Assembly (NCBI GenBank): GCA_036620675.1
Contig: JAZHEE010000037.1
Source: Jejubacter sp036620675
GTDB lineage: Bacteria; Pseudomonadota; Gammaproteobacteria; Enterobacterales; Enterobacteriaceae
Length of the DNA: 39,485 nt
Strand: one strand, 5' to 3'
The position numbers and the translations under genes are program-made. Each line of letters starts with the position of its first letter. Position 1 is the stretch's first letter. The notes under the pieces are model-generated. The model did no database searches, was not told the origin of the DNA, and worked only from the letters and a program-made list of their open reading frames with translations. Shown here one piece after another: positions 1-5,743 of this stretch.

Positions 1-2
1 AA

Positions 3-95
3 GGATGGGCGCATCTTTTTGCAAAGGAAGAAGCATATCAGCAGGAATGCGAAGCCCAGGAAGCTGCAAGTGATGATAGACACTTTGACGAATAA
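3..95 (+). CDS. C-terminal tail of an unidentified protein (partial)
   Basis: An open frame runs from the window edge to TAA at 93-95 and encodes about 30 residues rich in Glu, Ala, Gln and Asp, ending DDRHFDE. A good terminator follows 10 bp later, which supports a real gene end here. The start and most of the protein are missing, so no function can be given. If the molecule is circular and joins to the right edge, this could be the tail of the J-domain gene there, but the frames differ by one base (see findings). Another frame also ends near base 73, so the frame choice rests on composition and terminator position. Confidence 0.4.
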   Translation, partial: GWAHLFAKEEAYQQECEAQEAASDDRHFDE

Positions 96-104
96 TTTTA
101 AAAC

Positions 105-131
105 TGCCGTAATTCGATTTACGGCATTTTT
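105..131 (+). terminator. Rho-independent terminator
   Basis: A perfect 8-bp stem (TGCCGTAA at 105-112, TTACGGCA at 119-126) with a 6-nt loop is followed directly by five T. It separates the partial gene on the left from the gene starting at 156. Confidence 0.8.
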
Positions 132-155
132 ATTGAGTTCAAAAGGCTGAATCAG

Positions 156-707
156 ATGAAAGAACAGAAAAATTTCTTTGAACGGTATCAACCTGTGTTT
201 GAAATCGTTTGTCGAATTCTTGAGAACGGCTGGCGTGTAAATCTGCTCGATGATTGCCAGTACAGGATAAAGCTAACTTCGCCTCAGTATAAAAATTTCA
301 CTATACATATTCGAATGGAGAAGGGAAGGCTAGTTATCATCGGAAGCGTAGATAGTCGAAGCTGGCGAGGCCCTTACCATACTTGCACTGTATCGCCAGA
401 ACGTAACCCTGTAGAAATTGCCGCCGATATTGAAAAGAAAATCCTGACGGATGCTTTAGAGAATATAGATATTGCGCGAGAATATGAACAACAGTTACAG
501 CGAAAACGCGATCAAATTCAGATCCTGAAAGGGATGCTATCTCGTTTAATGCATCTTTATAGCTGGCATGGGACGTTGACCGGTTTTAAAGTTGAGAATG
601 GGTTGGATGGTAACGTATCAGAACGGGGCGACGGATATGAAATGATAATTCGTGGCCTGAGTGTGGATCAGCTCATAAAGGTAGCAGGGTTTATTAAACA
701 GTTATGA
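156..707 (+). CDS. Leading-region hypothetical protein, 183 aa
   Basis: I do not recognise this protein. It is soluble in appearance, with no signal peptide or membrane segment. The middle (about residues 90-130) is charged and helical, with a run of Glu, Gln, Lys and Arg that could form a short coiled coil. The ATG at 156 is preceded by AAAAGG about nine bases upstream. The gene is the first complete one after the terminator at 105-131. It sits in the segment that should enter the recipient early, reads toward oriT like its neighbours, and is 9 bp from the next gene, so the two are probably co-transcribed. Base composition is AT-richer than the tra genes. Anti-restriction or other anti-defence roles are common for leading-region genes, but nothing in this sequence shows one. 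Confidence 0.75.
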   Translation: MKEQKNFFERYQPVFEIVCRILENGWRVNLLDDCQYRIKLTSPQYKNFTIHIRMEKGRLVIIGSVDSRSWRGPYHTCTVSPERNPVEIAADIEKKILTDALENIDIAREYEQQLQRKRDQIQILKGMLSRLMHLYSWHGTLTGFKVENGLDGNVSERGDGYEMIIRGLSVDQLIKVAGFIKQL

Positions 708-716
708 GGCAAAAAA

Positions 717-986
717 ATGAATGAAGTCCTGAGCGAAAGAAAAAACAAAGGTAATGTAACATACAGGATTGTTGTGTCTGAAGATGCAACACGGTTGTTT
801 ATTGAACTTGAAAAACTGATGAAGGTACGCTCAAAAGAAGCCGATAAAAAAACAACTAAAAAGGTTGTTTTTAAGAAATATTTTTATCATGAAGAATTCA
901 GTAACGTTAAAGATGAAATTGAAGACCCAATTTTATTGGAATTCTATACAGATACTATTTTGAAGGTACAAAATCATGATTTTTAA
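717..986 (+). CDS. Small basic protein paired with a HTH gene, 89 aa
   Basis: The product is a lysine-rich protein without a signal peptide and I do not recognise its family. The ATG follows a GAGGC ribosome site that overlaps the stop of the upstream gene. Its 3' end overlaps the next gene, a helix-turn-helix protein, by 11 bp, so the two are translationally coupled. A small basic protein followed by an overlapping XRE-type gene is the arrangement of HigBA-like toxin-antitoxin pairs, and that is one possible reading. The residues needed to call a RelE/HigB toxin are not evident. A plain two-gene regulatory unit is equally possible. Confidence 0.7.
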   Translation: MNEVLSERKNKGNVTYRIVVSEDATRLFIELEKLMKVRSKEADKKTTKKVVFKKYFYHEEFSNVKDEIEDPILLEFYTDTILKVQNHDF

Positions 987-1194
987 ACCTACACCTGAAG
1001 AGGTGAAACAAGCTCGTATCAAGGCTGGCTTTACGCAACAGGAGGCCGCAGAACGGTTTGGTTTTACGTTATCAGCCTGGCAAGCTAAAGAAACATCTGG
1101 GAAAACGTCTAGAGGTTTAGCTGCTGGGACTTACGAATTGTTATTGTTGCTTGCTGATGAACATCCTGATTATAAATTAATTAAGCGGGAATAA
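976..1194 (+). CDS. XRE-type helix-turn-helix protein, 72 aa
   Basis: A small DNA-binding protein. Residues about 8-45 fit a Cro/C1-type helix-turn-helix: an A-R-x-x-A-G-F-T-Q-Q-E-A-A segment (helices 1-2) followed by F-G-F-T-L-S-A-W-Q-A-K-E as recognition helix. This is the usual pattern of short antitoxins and plasmid regulators. It starts inside the end of the upstream gene (11-bp overlap), which implies coupled translation. The palindrome-bearing leader 1201-1291 lies immediately downstream, so that palindrome is a candidate target, though I cannot show binding. No partner domain follows the helix-turn-helix. Confidence 0.8.
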   Translation: MIFKPTPEEVKQARIKAGFTQQEAAERFGFTLSAWQAKETSGKTSRGLAAGTYELLLLLADEHPDYKLIKRE

Positions 1195-1200
1195 ATTATA

Positions 1201-1291
1201 TTGCCATACCATCATTTGATGGTATGATGAATCTGTTGGTCGGGAATGGTTCCCTGTCTTATCCAGTAGCCCAAACGGGCGGGAGATTTAA
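1201..1291 (+). promoter_or_regulatory. Structured promoter-leader, copy A
   Basis: TTGCCA (1201-1206) and TATGAT (1223-1228) form a sigma-70-type promoter with a 16-bp spacer. A perfect 18-bp inverted repeat (TACCATCA-TT-TGATGGTA, 1207-1224) fills that spacer and runs into the -10 box. Downstream are two small hairpins, GGGAA-tgg-TTCCC (1242-1254) and GCCC-aaac-GGGC (1269-1280), the second directly abutting the GGGAG ribosome site before the ATG at 1292. Nearly the same 91-bp unit recurs at 38972-39063 before an unrelated gene. The palindrome suggests an operator or a structure formed in single-stranded DNA; the hairpins suggest control of translation. Confidence 0.75.
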
Positions 1292-1621
1292 ATGAATGTA
1301 TTAGTTTTTAAAATTGGCAATGTTTCAATTGGCGATGTATTTGCATCATCATGGGGTTATGAGCAAACTAACGTTAACTTCTATCAGGTAGTTTCTACTC
1401 ACGGTAAGAAAACCGTCACTGTACGGGAAATTCGTGCTGCTACTCATCTTTCCGGCTCAATGGATGGGTATAAGATCCCTGTTCTTGATGATTTCGTTGG
1501 TGAATGTCTAAAGCGTCAGGTTAAAGTCTGCTTAGACGAACTCGCCATTAAAATAGAAGATTTTGAAACTGCTTATAAAACAGCACCAGGCAAAAAACAC
1601 CGCTTTACTTCTTATTATTGA
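1292..1621 (+). CDS. Leading-region conserved small protein, 109 aa
   Basis: A 109-residue protein with no signal peptide. Its N-terminal half carries a G-D-V-F-A-S-S-W-G-Y-E-Q-T-N-V stretch followed by F-Y-Q-V-V, which I associate with small uncharacterised proteins of plasmids and phages; I cannot name the family. The start is set by the GGGAG site next to the second leader hairpin. It is the first gene after leader copy A, and two very small genes follow on the same strand before the terminator at 2071-2095. Placement just left of oriT makes early expression in recipients likely. Function unknown. Confidence 0.75.
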   Translation: MNVLVFKIGNVSIGDVFASSWGYEQTNVNFYQVVSTHGKKTVTVREIRAATHLSGSMDGYKIPVLDDFVGECLKRQVKVCLDELAIKIEDFETAYKTAPGKKHRFTSYY

Positions 1622-1629
1622 AACTAAAG

Positions 1630-1646
1630 GGAGGGGGATGCCCTCC
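1630..1646 (+). promoter_or_regulatory. Leader hairpin before the 1672 gene
   Basis: GGAGGG (1630-1635) pairs with CCCTCC (1641-1646) over a 5-nt loop. No T-run follows, so it looks like a 5' leader structure or attenuator rather than a terminator. Confidence 0.4.
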
Positions 1647-1671
1647 ATCTATCGGAGAGAACGGAAGAACA

Positions 1672-1866
1672 ATGGAAAGAGAATTTAGCGCAGTGGCTTC
1701 CCTGAAACGCAATGTGGAATTCTGGTTTGAAAGCTGTGGGTGCAATAACGAGCAGGTTATCAGTAATGTGAAAAATTGGTTTGATTTTGCATATTGTCCG
1801 GCAGAGCAGGAGCGGGCCAAAAATGAAATAATATCAGCATTAACCGGAGAGGAAAAAAAGATTTGA
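1672..1866 (+). CDS. Small leading-region protein, 64 aa
   Basis: An unrecognised 64-residue protein containing F-W-F-E-S-C-G-C-N and W-F-D-F-A-Y-C-P stretches, so it is aromatic and cysteine-containing, with an acidic-basic tail. I chose the ATG at 1672, preceded by GGAGAG and GGAAG, over an in-frame TTG at 1618 that would begin inside the leader hairpin. It lies about 50 bp after the 1292 gene and is followed by the next small gene, all reading toward oriT. Codon use matches its AT-rich neighbours. Function unknown. Confidence 0.6.
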   Translation: MEREFSAVASLKRNVEFWFESCGCNNEQVISNVKNWFDFAYCPAEQERAKNEIISALTGEEKKI

Positions 1867-1873
1867 TTGGAGA

Positions 1874-1903
1874 GGTATCAGGTTGCTGGAACAGCCTGAT
1901 ACC
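1874..1903 (+). promoter_or_regulatory. Inverted repeat before the 1934 gene
   Basis: GGTATCAGG (1874-1882) and CCTGATACC (1895-1903) form a perfect 9-bp stem with a 12-nt loop that can itself pair (GCTG/CAGC). No T-tract follows. It is probably a leader structure or intergenic processing hairpin. Confidence 0.4.
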
Positions 1904-1933
1904 TATGACACTAAACATATAGAGGACGTTCAA

Positions 1934-2068
1934 ATGTCAATGCAGCAGATAATAGCTATTGCTGATTCCCTTGTAAAGGGATGGGAAGTAAAGATACCGG
2001 CATTAAAGGCCACTGAATGGGATGAGCTACGTTGGTGGCTGGATTACTTAAAAGGTTATGATATCTAA
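1934..2068 (+). CDS. Very small leading-region protein, 44 aa
   Basis: A 44-residue acidic protein with a Trp-rich end (E-W-D-E-L-R-W-W-L-D-Y-L). The ATG at 1934 has a strong GAGGAC ribosome site six to seven bases upstream. A TTG at 1883 in the same frame lies inside the loop of the inverted repeat and is a poor start. The gene ends just before a strong terminator, closing the leading-region transcription unit about 150 bp from the nic site. No family recognised. Confidence 0.55.
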   Translation: MSMQQIIAIADSLVKGWEVKIPALKATEWDELRWWLDYLKGYDI

Positions 2069-2070
2069 AT

Positions 2071-2095
2071 AAAGCGGGGATTTTCCCCGCTTTTT
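2071..2095 (+). terminator. Strong Rho-independent terminator
   Basis: A 10-bp stem (AAAGCGGGGA, 2071-2080, with TCCCCGCTTT, 2084-2093) with a 3-nt loop runs into a T-tract. It ends the plus-strand leading-region genes before oriT. Confidence 0.9.
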
Positions 2096-2228
2096 CTTTG
2101 TCCTTTCCCCTCGAATTTAATTGCCCCCCGTCAAATGTCAGAAACGCAATTTCCAGGCAGGTAATGAACCGGATTGTGCCCGATGATAGATCTAGCCTGC
2201 TTCTTTTCTTGTAGTCACCACACCTGAC

Positions 2229-2248
2229 GCAGGATTTGAAAATCCTGC
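2229..2248. repeat. nic-proximal inverted repeat
   Basis: A perfect 9-bp inverted repeat with 2-bp spacer lies 4 bp from the nic core. On the transferred strand it would fold just 5' of the nick, as expected for relaxase recognition and for termination of transfer. Confidence 0.8.
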
Positions 2249-2317
2249 AAGTTGCTTTATAAACAATGACTTAGTATGTGGATTTTCGTTCTACATTACA
2301 AATGTCTCATGAAATGG

Positions 2318-2367
2318 GAGTCCCAATAGAGTCTATATGTAGTCCTTCGAGAGTCCCCATTAGAGTC
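2318..2367. promoter_or_regulatory. TraM-binding array I (sbm-like)
   Basis: GAGTC-type motifs start at 2318, 2329, 2340 (as TAGTC), 2351 and 2363, a spacing of 11-12 bp. TraM of F binds GANTC motifs in sbm sites with similar spacing, so this is the distal TraM site cluster next to nic. Confidence 0.75.
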
Positions 2368-2420
2368 TGATAAAACTACTGCATAAAAAACAAAGCCTTA
2401 TTTGCTGATTTAACTTTTTG

Positions 2421-2507
2421 GACTCTAAAGGGACTCTGATTTTATATTGTGATAGTCCTATTGAACTCTAATAAGATTCTGGGTAGACTCCTTTTAGAGT
2501 CTGATTC
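2421..2507. promoter_or_regulatory. TraM-binding arrays II and III (sbm-like)
   Basis: GACTC occurs at 2421 and 2432. Then motifs start at 2453 (TAGTC), 2464 (AACTC), 2475 (GATTC), 2486 (GACTC) and 2497 (GAGTC), exactly 11 bp apart, with more at 2503 and 2540. The last ones overlap the likely traM promoter zone (TAAAAT at 2532-2537), which would allow TraM to repress its own gene. Confidence 0.75.
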
Positions 2508-2572
2508 TACTTGCCCGAATGTTGTTTAAAATAAAATCAGACTCTAACTCAACTATGGATAAGGTGGTCAAA

Positions 2573-2980
2573 ATGCCAAGAGCGCAGGTTTATATAACTC
2601 AGAATAATTATAAAAGAATACAGTCTATCGTTGATGCAAAAAAGGAAGATGGTGCTGACAGAACCGAAGCTAACGTTTCTTCCGTCGCTGCAATGTTATT
2701 GGATATTGGGTTAAGAGTTTATGAATTTCAGCAAAAGAAAGAGCAAGAAGGAGAAGTAGATAGCATACAAGAAAGTAATGATTTACCTGATCCACTGATG
2801 TTTAATAAAGTATTACTGGAAAACATACTTAAAGCTTCTTACGCTTCAACAACGCTCCTTCAGATGATTGGCAACTTAGACGAGGTTAAGAATATAGACT
2901 CATTCAATTATGAAAATGTAAAAGTTCAAATAAGAGATAAAATAGACGATCAGTTAACTAAGGTTTTTAGTAAAGATTGA
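2573..2980 (+). CDS. traM: TraM, oriT-binding relaxosome protein, 135 aa
   Basis: TraM binds sbm sites in oriT as a tetramer and contacts the coupling protein TraD, signalling the relaxosome for transfer. The N-terminus (M-P-R-A-Q-V-Y-I-T) matches the ribbon-helix-helix strand of F TraM, followed by the S-V-A-A-M-L-L-D-I-G-L-R-V-Y-E helix that is nearly the same in F. The C-terminal half fits the tetramerisation domain, but the linker between (about residues 58-75, Glu/Ser/Asp-rich) is longer than in F. I start at 2573, which has AAGGTGG five bases upstream, not at an in-frame ATG 54 bases earlier; this gives 135 residues against 127 in F. It lies directly after the sbm arrays and is probably autoregulated. 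Confidence 0.9.
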   Translation: MPRAQVYITQNNYKRIQSIVDAKKEDGADRTEANVSSVAAMLLDIGLRVYEFQQKKEQEGEVDSIQESNDLPDPLMFNKVLLENILKASYASTTLLQMIGNLDEVKNIDSFNYENVKVQIRDKIDDQLTKVFSKD

Positions 2981-3127
2981 TGTGCTAAATAGAGGGTATT
3001 TTAATGGGGTTATAAACCTATGTGTTTGTCATTCAATATATTTAACTAAATTTAAAGTAATGGTCTGTATATGGGAGGTTGCCTCATCTTTAGTCGAGGT
3101 GATATTACGATAAATTCATACAATGAC

Positions 3128-3751
3128 TCATATTTTCCACCCTCTTTGGTATCTTATCGATTTGTAGAAGTCGTTGTAGTATGAGTCACTAGCCCTACAT
3201 TCAATCGGTGTTTTAAACGAAATAATTCTGATTTTTCTGGATTTTTCAGGAGTTACTGGATTGAATTCTCCGCCAGGTTCCCCATGCATTACAAAATCAC
3301 CATGCTTGGCTCCACAATGTATACAATGATTCATTACATAGTGCGTCTTTGCTTTTTTGCTATAATCATAATTATAACATTGTGTATGTTTTTCAATTAA
3401 TAGTTGTGCATCTGCGCTGACATATTCAACATGACATAACATAGCTGGATAGTGGTTATGCTCCCAGTAAACCTCATCTGTATCTTCATTGTAATCCTTG
3501 TAATAATATCCTTCGTCAAAGAATATCGTATACACATAGGTATCTTTTTTACATGACCAACAATCTGTCATCACTCTTGCTATTGAAAATGACTCTGCTT
3601 TAATATTTGGCAGTAACAACCATTTGCTGAATGCTTCATGGCTAAGGTTTTCTGGAATGTACCAAATCCGCATATTCCAGTCCCATTTTGCCCCTAGCTT
3701 TTTTACCTCGTCTTTTTCTTCGTATGGTACTCGTAGATTTATCCTTCCCAT
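3128..3751 (-). CDS. DUF5710-like protein with two CxxC motifs, 207 aa
   Basis: The first 31 residues (R-I-N-L-R-V-P-Y-E-E-K-D-E-V-K-K-L-G-A-K-W-D, then R-I-W-Y-I-P) match the small DUF5710 module found in plasmid and phage proteins, including some DNA-processing enzymes. After it are C-W-S-C (about residue 64) and C-I-H-C (about residue 143), which together could bind one zinc ion. The rest is rich in Tyr, His and Asp and unfamiliar. The gene is AT-rich, points away from the tra operon, and starts 15 bp after the XRE repressor, so the two are one unit. It occupies the interval where F has traJ/finP, but nothing shows a regulatory role. Confidence 0.75.
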   Translation of the reverse strand: MGRINLRVPYEEKDEVKKLGAKWDWNMRIWYIPENLSHEAFSKWLLLPNIKAESFSIARVMTDCWSCKKDTYVYTIFFDEGYYYKDYNEDTDEVYWEHNHYPAMLCHVEYVSADAQLLIEKHTQCYNYDYSKKAKTHYVMNHCIHCGAKHGDFVMHGEPGGEFNPVTPEKSRKIRIISFKTPIECRASDSYYNDFYKSIRYQRGWKI

Positions 3752-3766
3752 TATGCTTTCATTCCT

Positions 3767-4324
3767 TTATAGGTTTTGTGTTCCTTTCAATATGTTTTCT
3801 GGTATTGATTCATATTTTCTAATTTCGTGTATAAGAAACACTCTCTTTCCCTGTACCTGTTTGTTAATTATTGCTTTCCGCCTCTCAGTCCATAGTAAAA
3901 AACCAGTTTTTCTTTCAGGATATTCAATTTCATCTGGTCTGGAGCAAATTAGGATGGAGTCATCCAGTATTGTTGCGAACATGCCCTTACCATAATCCTG
4001 TTCGGTAACAAGATAATTGGTATTGTCTTCAAGAAAAGATTCTGATTGGTACAGTCGTAGGCGAAAGTACTCTAGGATAATAGGTACATACTGTACTGTA
4101 GGATTCAGTATCCCACCACGTCCATATACCAACCAGTCATGATTTATCTTTAAACCTTCAGCTAATGCACGAGAATTTTTATATGTGCGAGCTTGATTTC
4201 TTATTAGGTGACTAATCGTTGCTTGTGGTACTCCCGCTGCCAAAGACGCTTGTGATTGAGATAGCTTCAAAGTACTAAGGGCCAGTTCTAACCGTTCTCC
4301 CAACGTTTTTGGCGTATTGTTCAT
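3767..4324 (-). CDS. XRE-family phage-type repressor, 185 aa
   Basis: Residues about 7-60 form a C1/Cro helix-turn-helix (L-S-Q-S-Q-A-S-L-A-A-G-V-P-Q-A-T-I-S-H-L-I-R). The C-terminal part (about 100-165) resembles the S24/LexA-like dimerisation fold, but I cannot identify the Ser-Lys cleavage pair, so it may be a non-cleavable form. It is transcribed divergently from the NusG-like gene across a 320-bp AT-rich region holding two 15-bp inverted repeats, the obvious candidate operators. This suggests it controls itself and the start of the transfer operon, in place of the F regulators TraJ and TraY. That role is inference from position. Confidence 0.8.
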   Translation of the reverse strand: MNNTPKTLGERLELALSTLKLSQSQASLAAGVPQATISHLIRNQARTYKNSRALAEGLKINHDWLVYGRGGILNPTVQYVPIILEYFRLRLYQSESFLEDNTNYLVTEQDYGKGMFATILDDSILICSRPDEIEYPERKTGFLLWTERRKAIINKQVQGKRVFLIHEIRKYESIPENILKGTQNL

Positions 4325-4644
4325 GATCTATTTCACTCAAATATAACCTTTTAACGACACAATAGTTAATGGTTGTTTATAAGCAATTGTTTTTATTACA
4401 TTGTTTTGTATTTTTAGTGGAAATGTATAAACTTACTAAAAATTAGTAGATTTTGTTGTCTTTGTGCTTTACTCTTGTTGTCGTAGTAATGTGCAAAAAA
4501 TTTGCATTTCGTGCTGTACAAAATTACAGGCGTGTGATTATATACAGTTTGTAAGGTTTTGTTGGTTGTTTGTATGTAATTGTTCAATAAGTGCTTTCTC
4601 CACGGCGAGAAAATGGGGGAGGCTTGCCTAAAGGAAACCAGGCT
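4325..4644. promoter_or_regulatory. Divergent control region, repressor / tra regulator
   Basis: This gene-free AT-rich stretch separates the XRE repressor from the NusG-like gene. It contains two perfect inverted repeats of the same design, TACTAA-aaa-TTAGTA (4434-4448) and TGCAAA-aaa-TTTGCA (4492-4506), 58 bp apart, plus several TTGT tracts. Near the downstream end TTTCTC-cacggc-GAGAAA (4595-4612) folds as a leader hairpin. Promoters must be here, but no single -35/-10 pair is clear enough to name. Confidence 0.55.
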
Positions 4645-5277
4645 ATGGAAAACTGGTATCTGGCTCAGTGCCAAAACAAAAGTTTCGATCGTGTTCTTCG
4701 CTGGATTTCAAGTCTTAATGTCGAATGCTATTTCCCGCTTGAAACTCGCATCACTCGCAGAAAAGATTGTGGTGGATCGCGTGTGTCGCAGAAACCATTG
4801 CTACCAGGCTATCTGTTCGTTTGTTTTGATCCCGAAGTTACTCACCCAACAAAAATTACTGATATTCCAGGTGTTCATTCCTTTGTCAGGTTTGGTGATA
4901 TGCCCTGTGTCGTCCGTGATGAAGTTATCAAAGCGCTTAAGTGCGTTCGCATTCTCCGAATAGATCCCACTGATAATTGCGTTGAATGCGCCAATCTATC
5001 ACCGGCGCTGATATCCGCTATTCAGCGGATTTACGCGATCCCCTGGCCTCTTGAAAGGCAGGTTGAATTTATGCGCCTCCTTGAGCGCAGTGATGTTCTG
5101 GAGGAACTCTTAAGTGATACCTCTCATATCTACACTGCTGTGACCGGCATTTCCTCTTCAGGTGGCTGTGAGGCCAATCGGCCACATCCAGCAACTGTTT
5201 ATAGTGACGTAAACGCTGAAAAAATATTACGGGAACGTATTGCATCCCGAAGTCTTCAGCGTCCATCTCTTACTTAA
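4645..5277 (+). CDS. NusG/RfaH-like antiterminator (ActX-like), 210 aa
   Basis: The N-terminal 100 residues fit a NusG N-terminal domain: W-Y-L-A-Q-C-Q-N-K at the start, A-L-E/V-E-C-Y-F-P-L-type strand, then L-L-P-G-Y-L-F-V-C-F-D and G-V-H-S-F-V-R-F-G. Specialised NusG paralogues such as RfaH and plasmid ActX bind RNA polymerase and suppress pausing and termination in long operons. The C-terminal 100 residues lack an obvious KOW motif. The start at 4645 has AAAGGA nine bases upstream. The gene stands at the head of the tra operon and is followed by a terminator-like hairpin at 5304 and further hairpins before traA, fitting a job in letting polymerase read the 26-kb operon. I see no clear ops sequence. 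Confidence 0.85.
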   Translation: MENWYLAQCQNKSFDRVLRWISSLNVECYFPLETRITRRKDCGGSRVSQKPLLPGYLFVCFDPEVTHPTKITDIPGVHSFVRFGDMPCVVRDEVIKALKCVRILRIDPTDNCVECANLSPALISAIQRIYAIPWPLERQVEFMRLLERSDVLEELLSDTSHIYTAVTGISSSGGCEANRPHPATVYSDVNAEKILRERIASRSLQRPSLT

Positions 5278-5303
5278 TTAATATGCTTTTTCAACACTAC
5301 TAT

Positions 5304-5325
5304 GCCAGGGCTTGCCCTGGCTTTT
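5304..5325 (+). terminator. Terminator / attenuator after the NusG-like gene
   Basis: GCCAGGGC-tt-GCCCTGGC (5304-5321), an 8-bp perfect stem, is followed by TTTT. It lies just 10 bp before the ribosome site of the next gene on the same strand, so read-through must occur for downstream expression. Confidence 0.75.
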
Positions 5326-5339
5326 CCGCAGGAGTCCAA

Positions 5340-5555
5340 ATGTCTCAAACCTCGTCAATAAGAGCCGCCCGTCCTGGAAGGACTATGTATGTAGGTGAGG
5401 AACGTTGCGAGCGCATTCGCAGATGTGCGGTCGAAGCAAGTTATCACTCAGGACAAACAATTTCAGGTTCACAGTTTCTTCAGTTCCTGATTGATAATTT
5501 TTCTGACCCGGCAGTAAGTACCTTGATCAAGGAAATTGGTAAGAATGTAAAGTGA
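5340..5555 (+). CDS. Small tra-leader protein, 71 aa
   Basis: An unrecognised 71-residue protein, basic in the first half (R-A-A-R-P-G-R, E-R-C-E-R-I-R-R-C) with a helix-like second half. The layout, a short strand-like stretch and two helices, could be a ribbon-helix-helix fold, which would make it a candidate for the TraY position, but I cannot show homology to TraY. The start at 5340 has GCAGGAG five bases upstream; an in-frame ATG at 5283 lies upstream of the terminator hairpin and is unlikely. Its stop overlaps the ribosome site of the next gene. Confidence 0.6.
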   Translation: MSQTSSIRAARPGRTMYVGEERCERIRRCAVEASYHSGQTISGSQFLQFLIDNFSDPAVSTLIKEIGKNVK

Positions 5556-5562
5556 GGTGATT

Positions 5563-5742
5563 ATGTCTCCGCAAACCAGCCAATTACGGGAAGCTATGAT
5601 TAAACTGGCTGCGATGAAAATAGCCTATCGCCGGGCGTGGCATAATAAAAAGACACCAGTTACCCAACTTGTATCATTACTCCACGAAGTCGAAATATCA
5701 GAGAAGAATTGTCGATTACTTTCCCGCAGCCTCAAAAATTAA
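5563..5742 (+). CDS. Small tra-leader protein, 59 aa
   Basis: A 59-residue, mostly helical and basic protein of unknown family. Its GAGGTG ribosome site overlaps the stop codon of the preceding gene, so the two are translationally coupled. I use the ATG at 5563; a GTG at 5557 lies inside the ribosome site. It is the last gene before the structured traA leader. No signal peptide or membrane segment is present. A regulatory or accessory role at the head of the operon is only inferred. Confidence 0.6.
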   Translation: MSPQTSQLREAMIKLAAMKIAYRRAWHNKKTPVTQLVSLLHEVEISEKNCRLLSRSLKN

Positions 5743-5743
5743 A

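Larger units (their letters stand above)
2205..2550 (-). other. Origin of transfer (oriT), F-like
   Basis: On the minus strand 2215-2224 reads GGTGTGGTGA, matching the core of the F nic region (GGTGT then GGTG), so the predicted nick lies between 2220 and 2219. Beside it is a near-contiguous inverted repeat, GCAGGATTT-ga-AAATCCTGC (2229-2248), in the place where F has the hairpin bound by TraI. Next comes an AT-rich stretch, then arrays of GANTC-type motifs up to traM. The position directly upstream of traM is as in F. The orientation means the transferred strand leads leftward through bases 2219 to 1, away from the tra operon. This 450-bp gene-free stretch (2069-2572) therefore holds the terminator, oriT and the traM regulatory region. 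Confidence 0.85.

Noticed and set aside
2318..2507. Short regular repeats considered as a CRISPR array
   Set aside because: Motifs are only 5-7 bp at 11-12 bp spacing; these are protein-binding sites of oriT, not repeats with spacers.
4580..4963. Second plus-strand frame overlapping the NusG-like gene
   Set aside because: Only the frame from 4645 to 5277 has the NusG motifs; the other is a shadow with no ribosome site.
5340..5555. Small gene as TraY
   Set aside because: Position and possible fold fit, but I see no sequence agreement with the F TraY repeats, so I left it unnamed.
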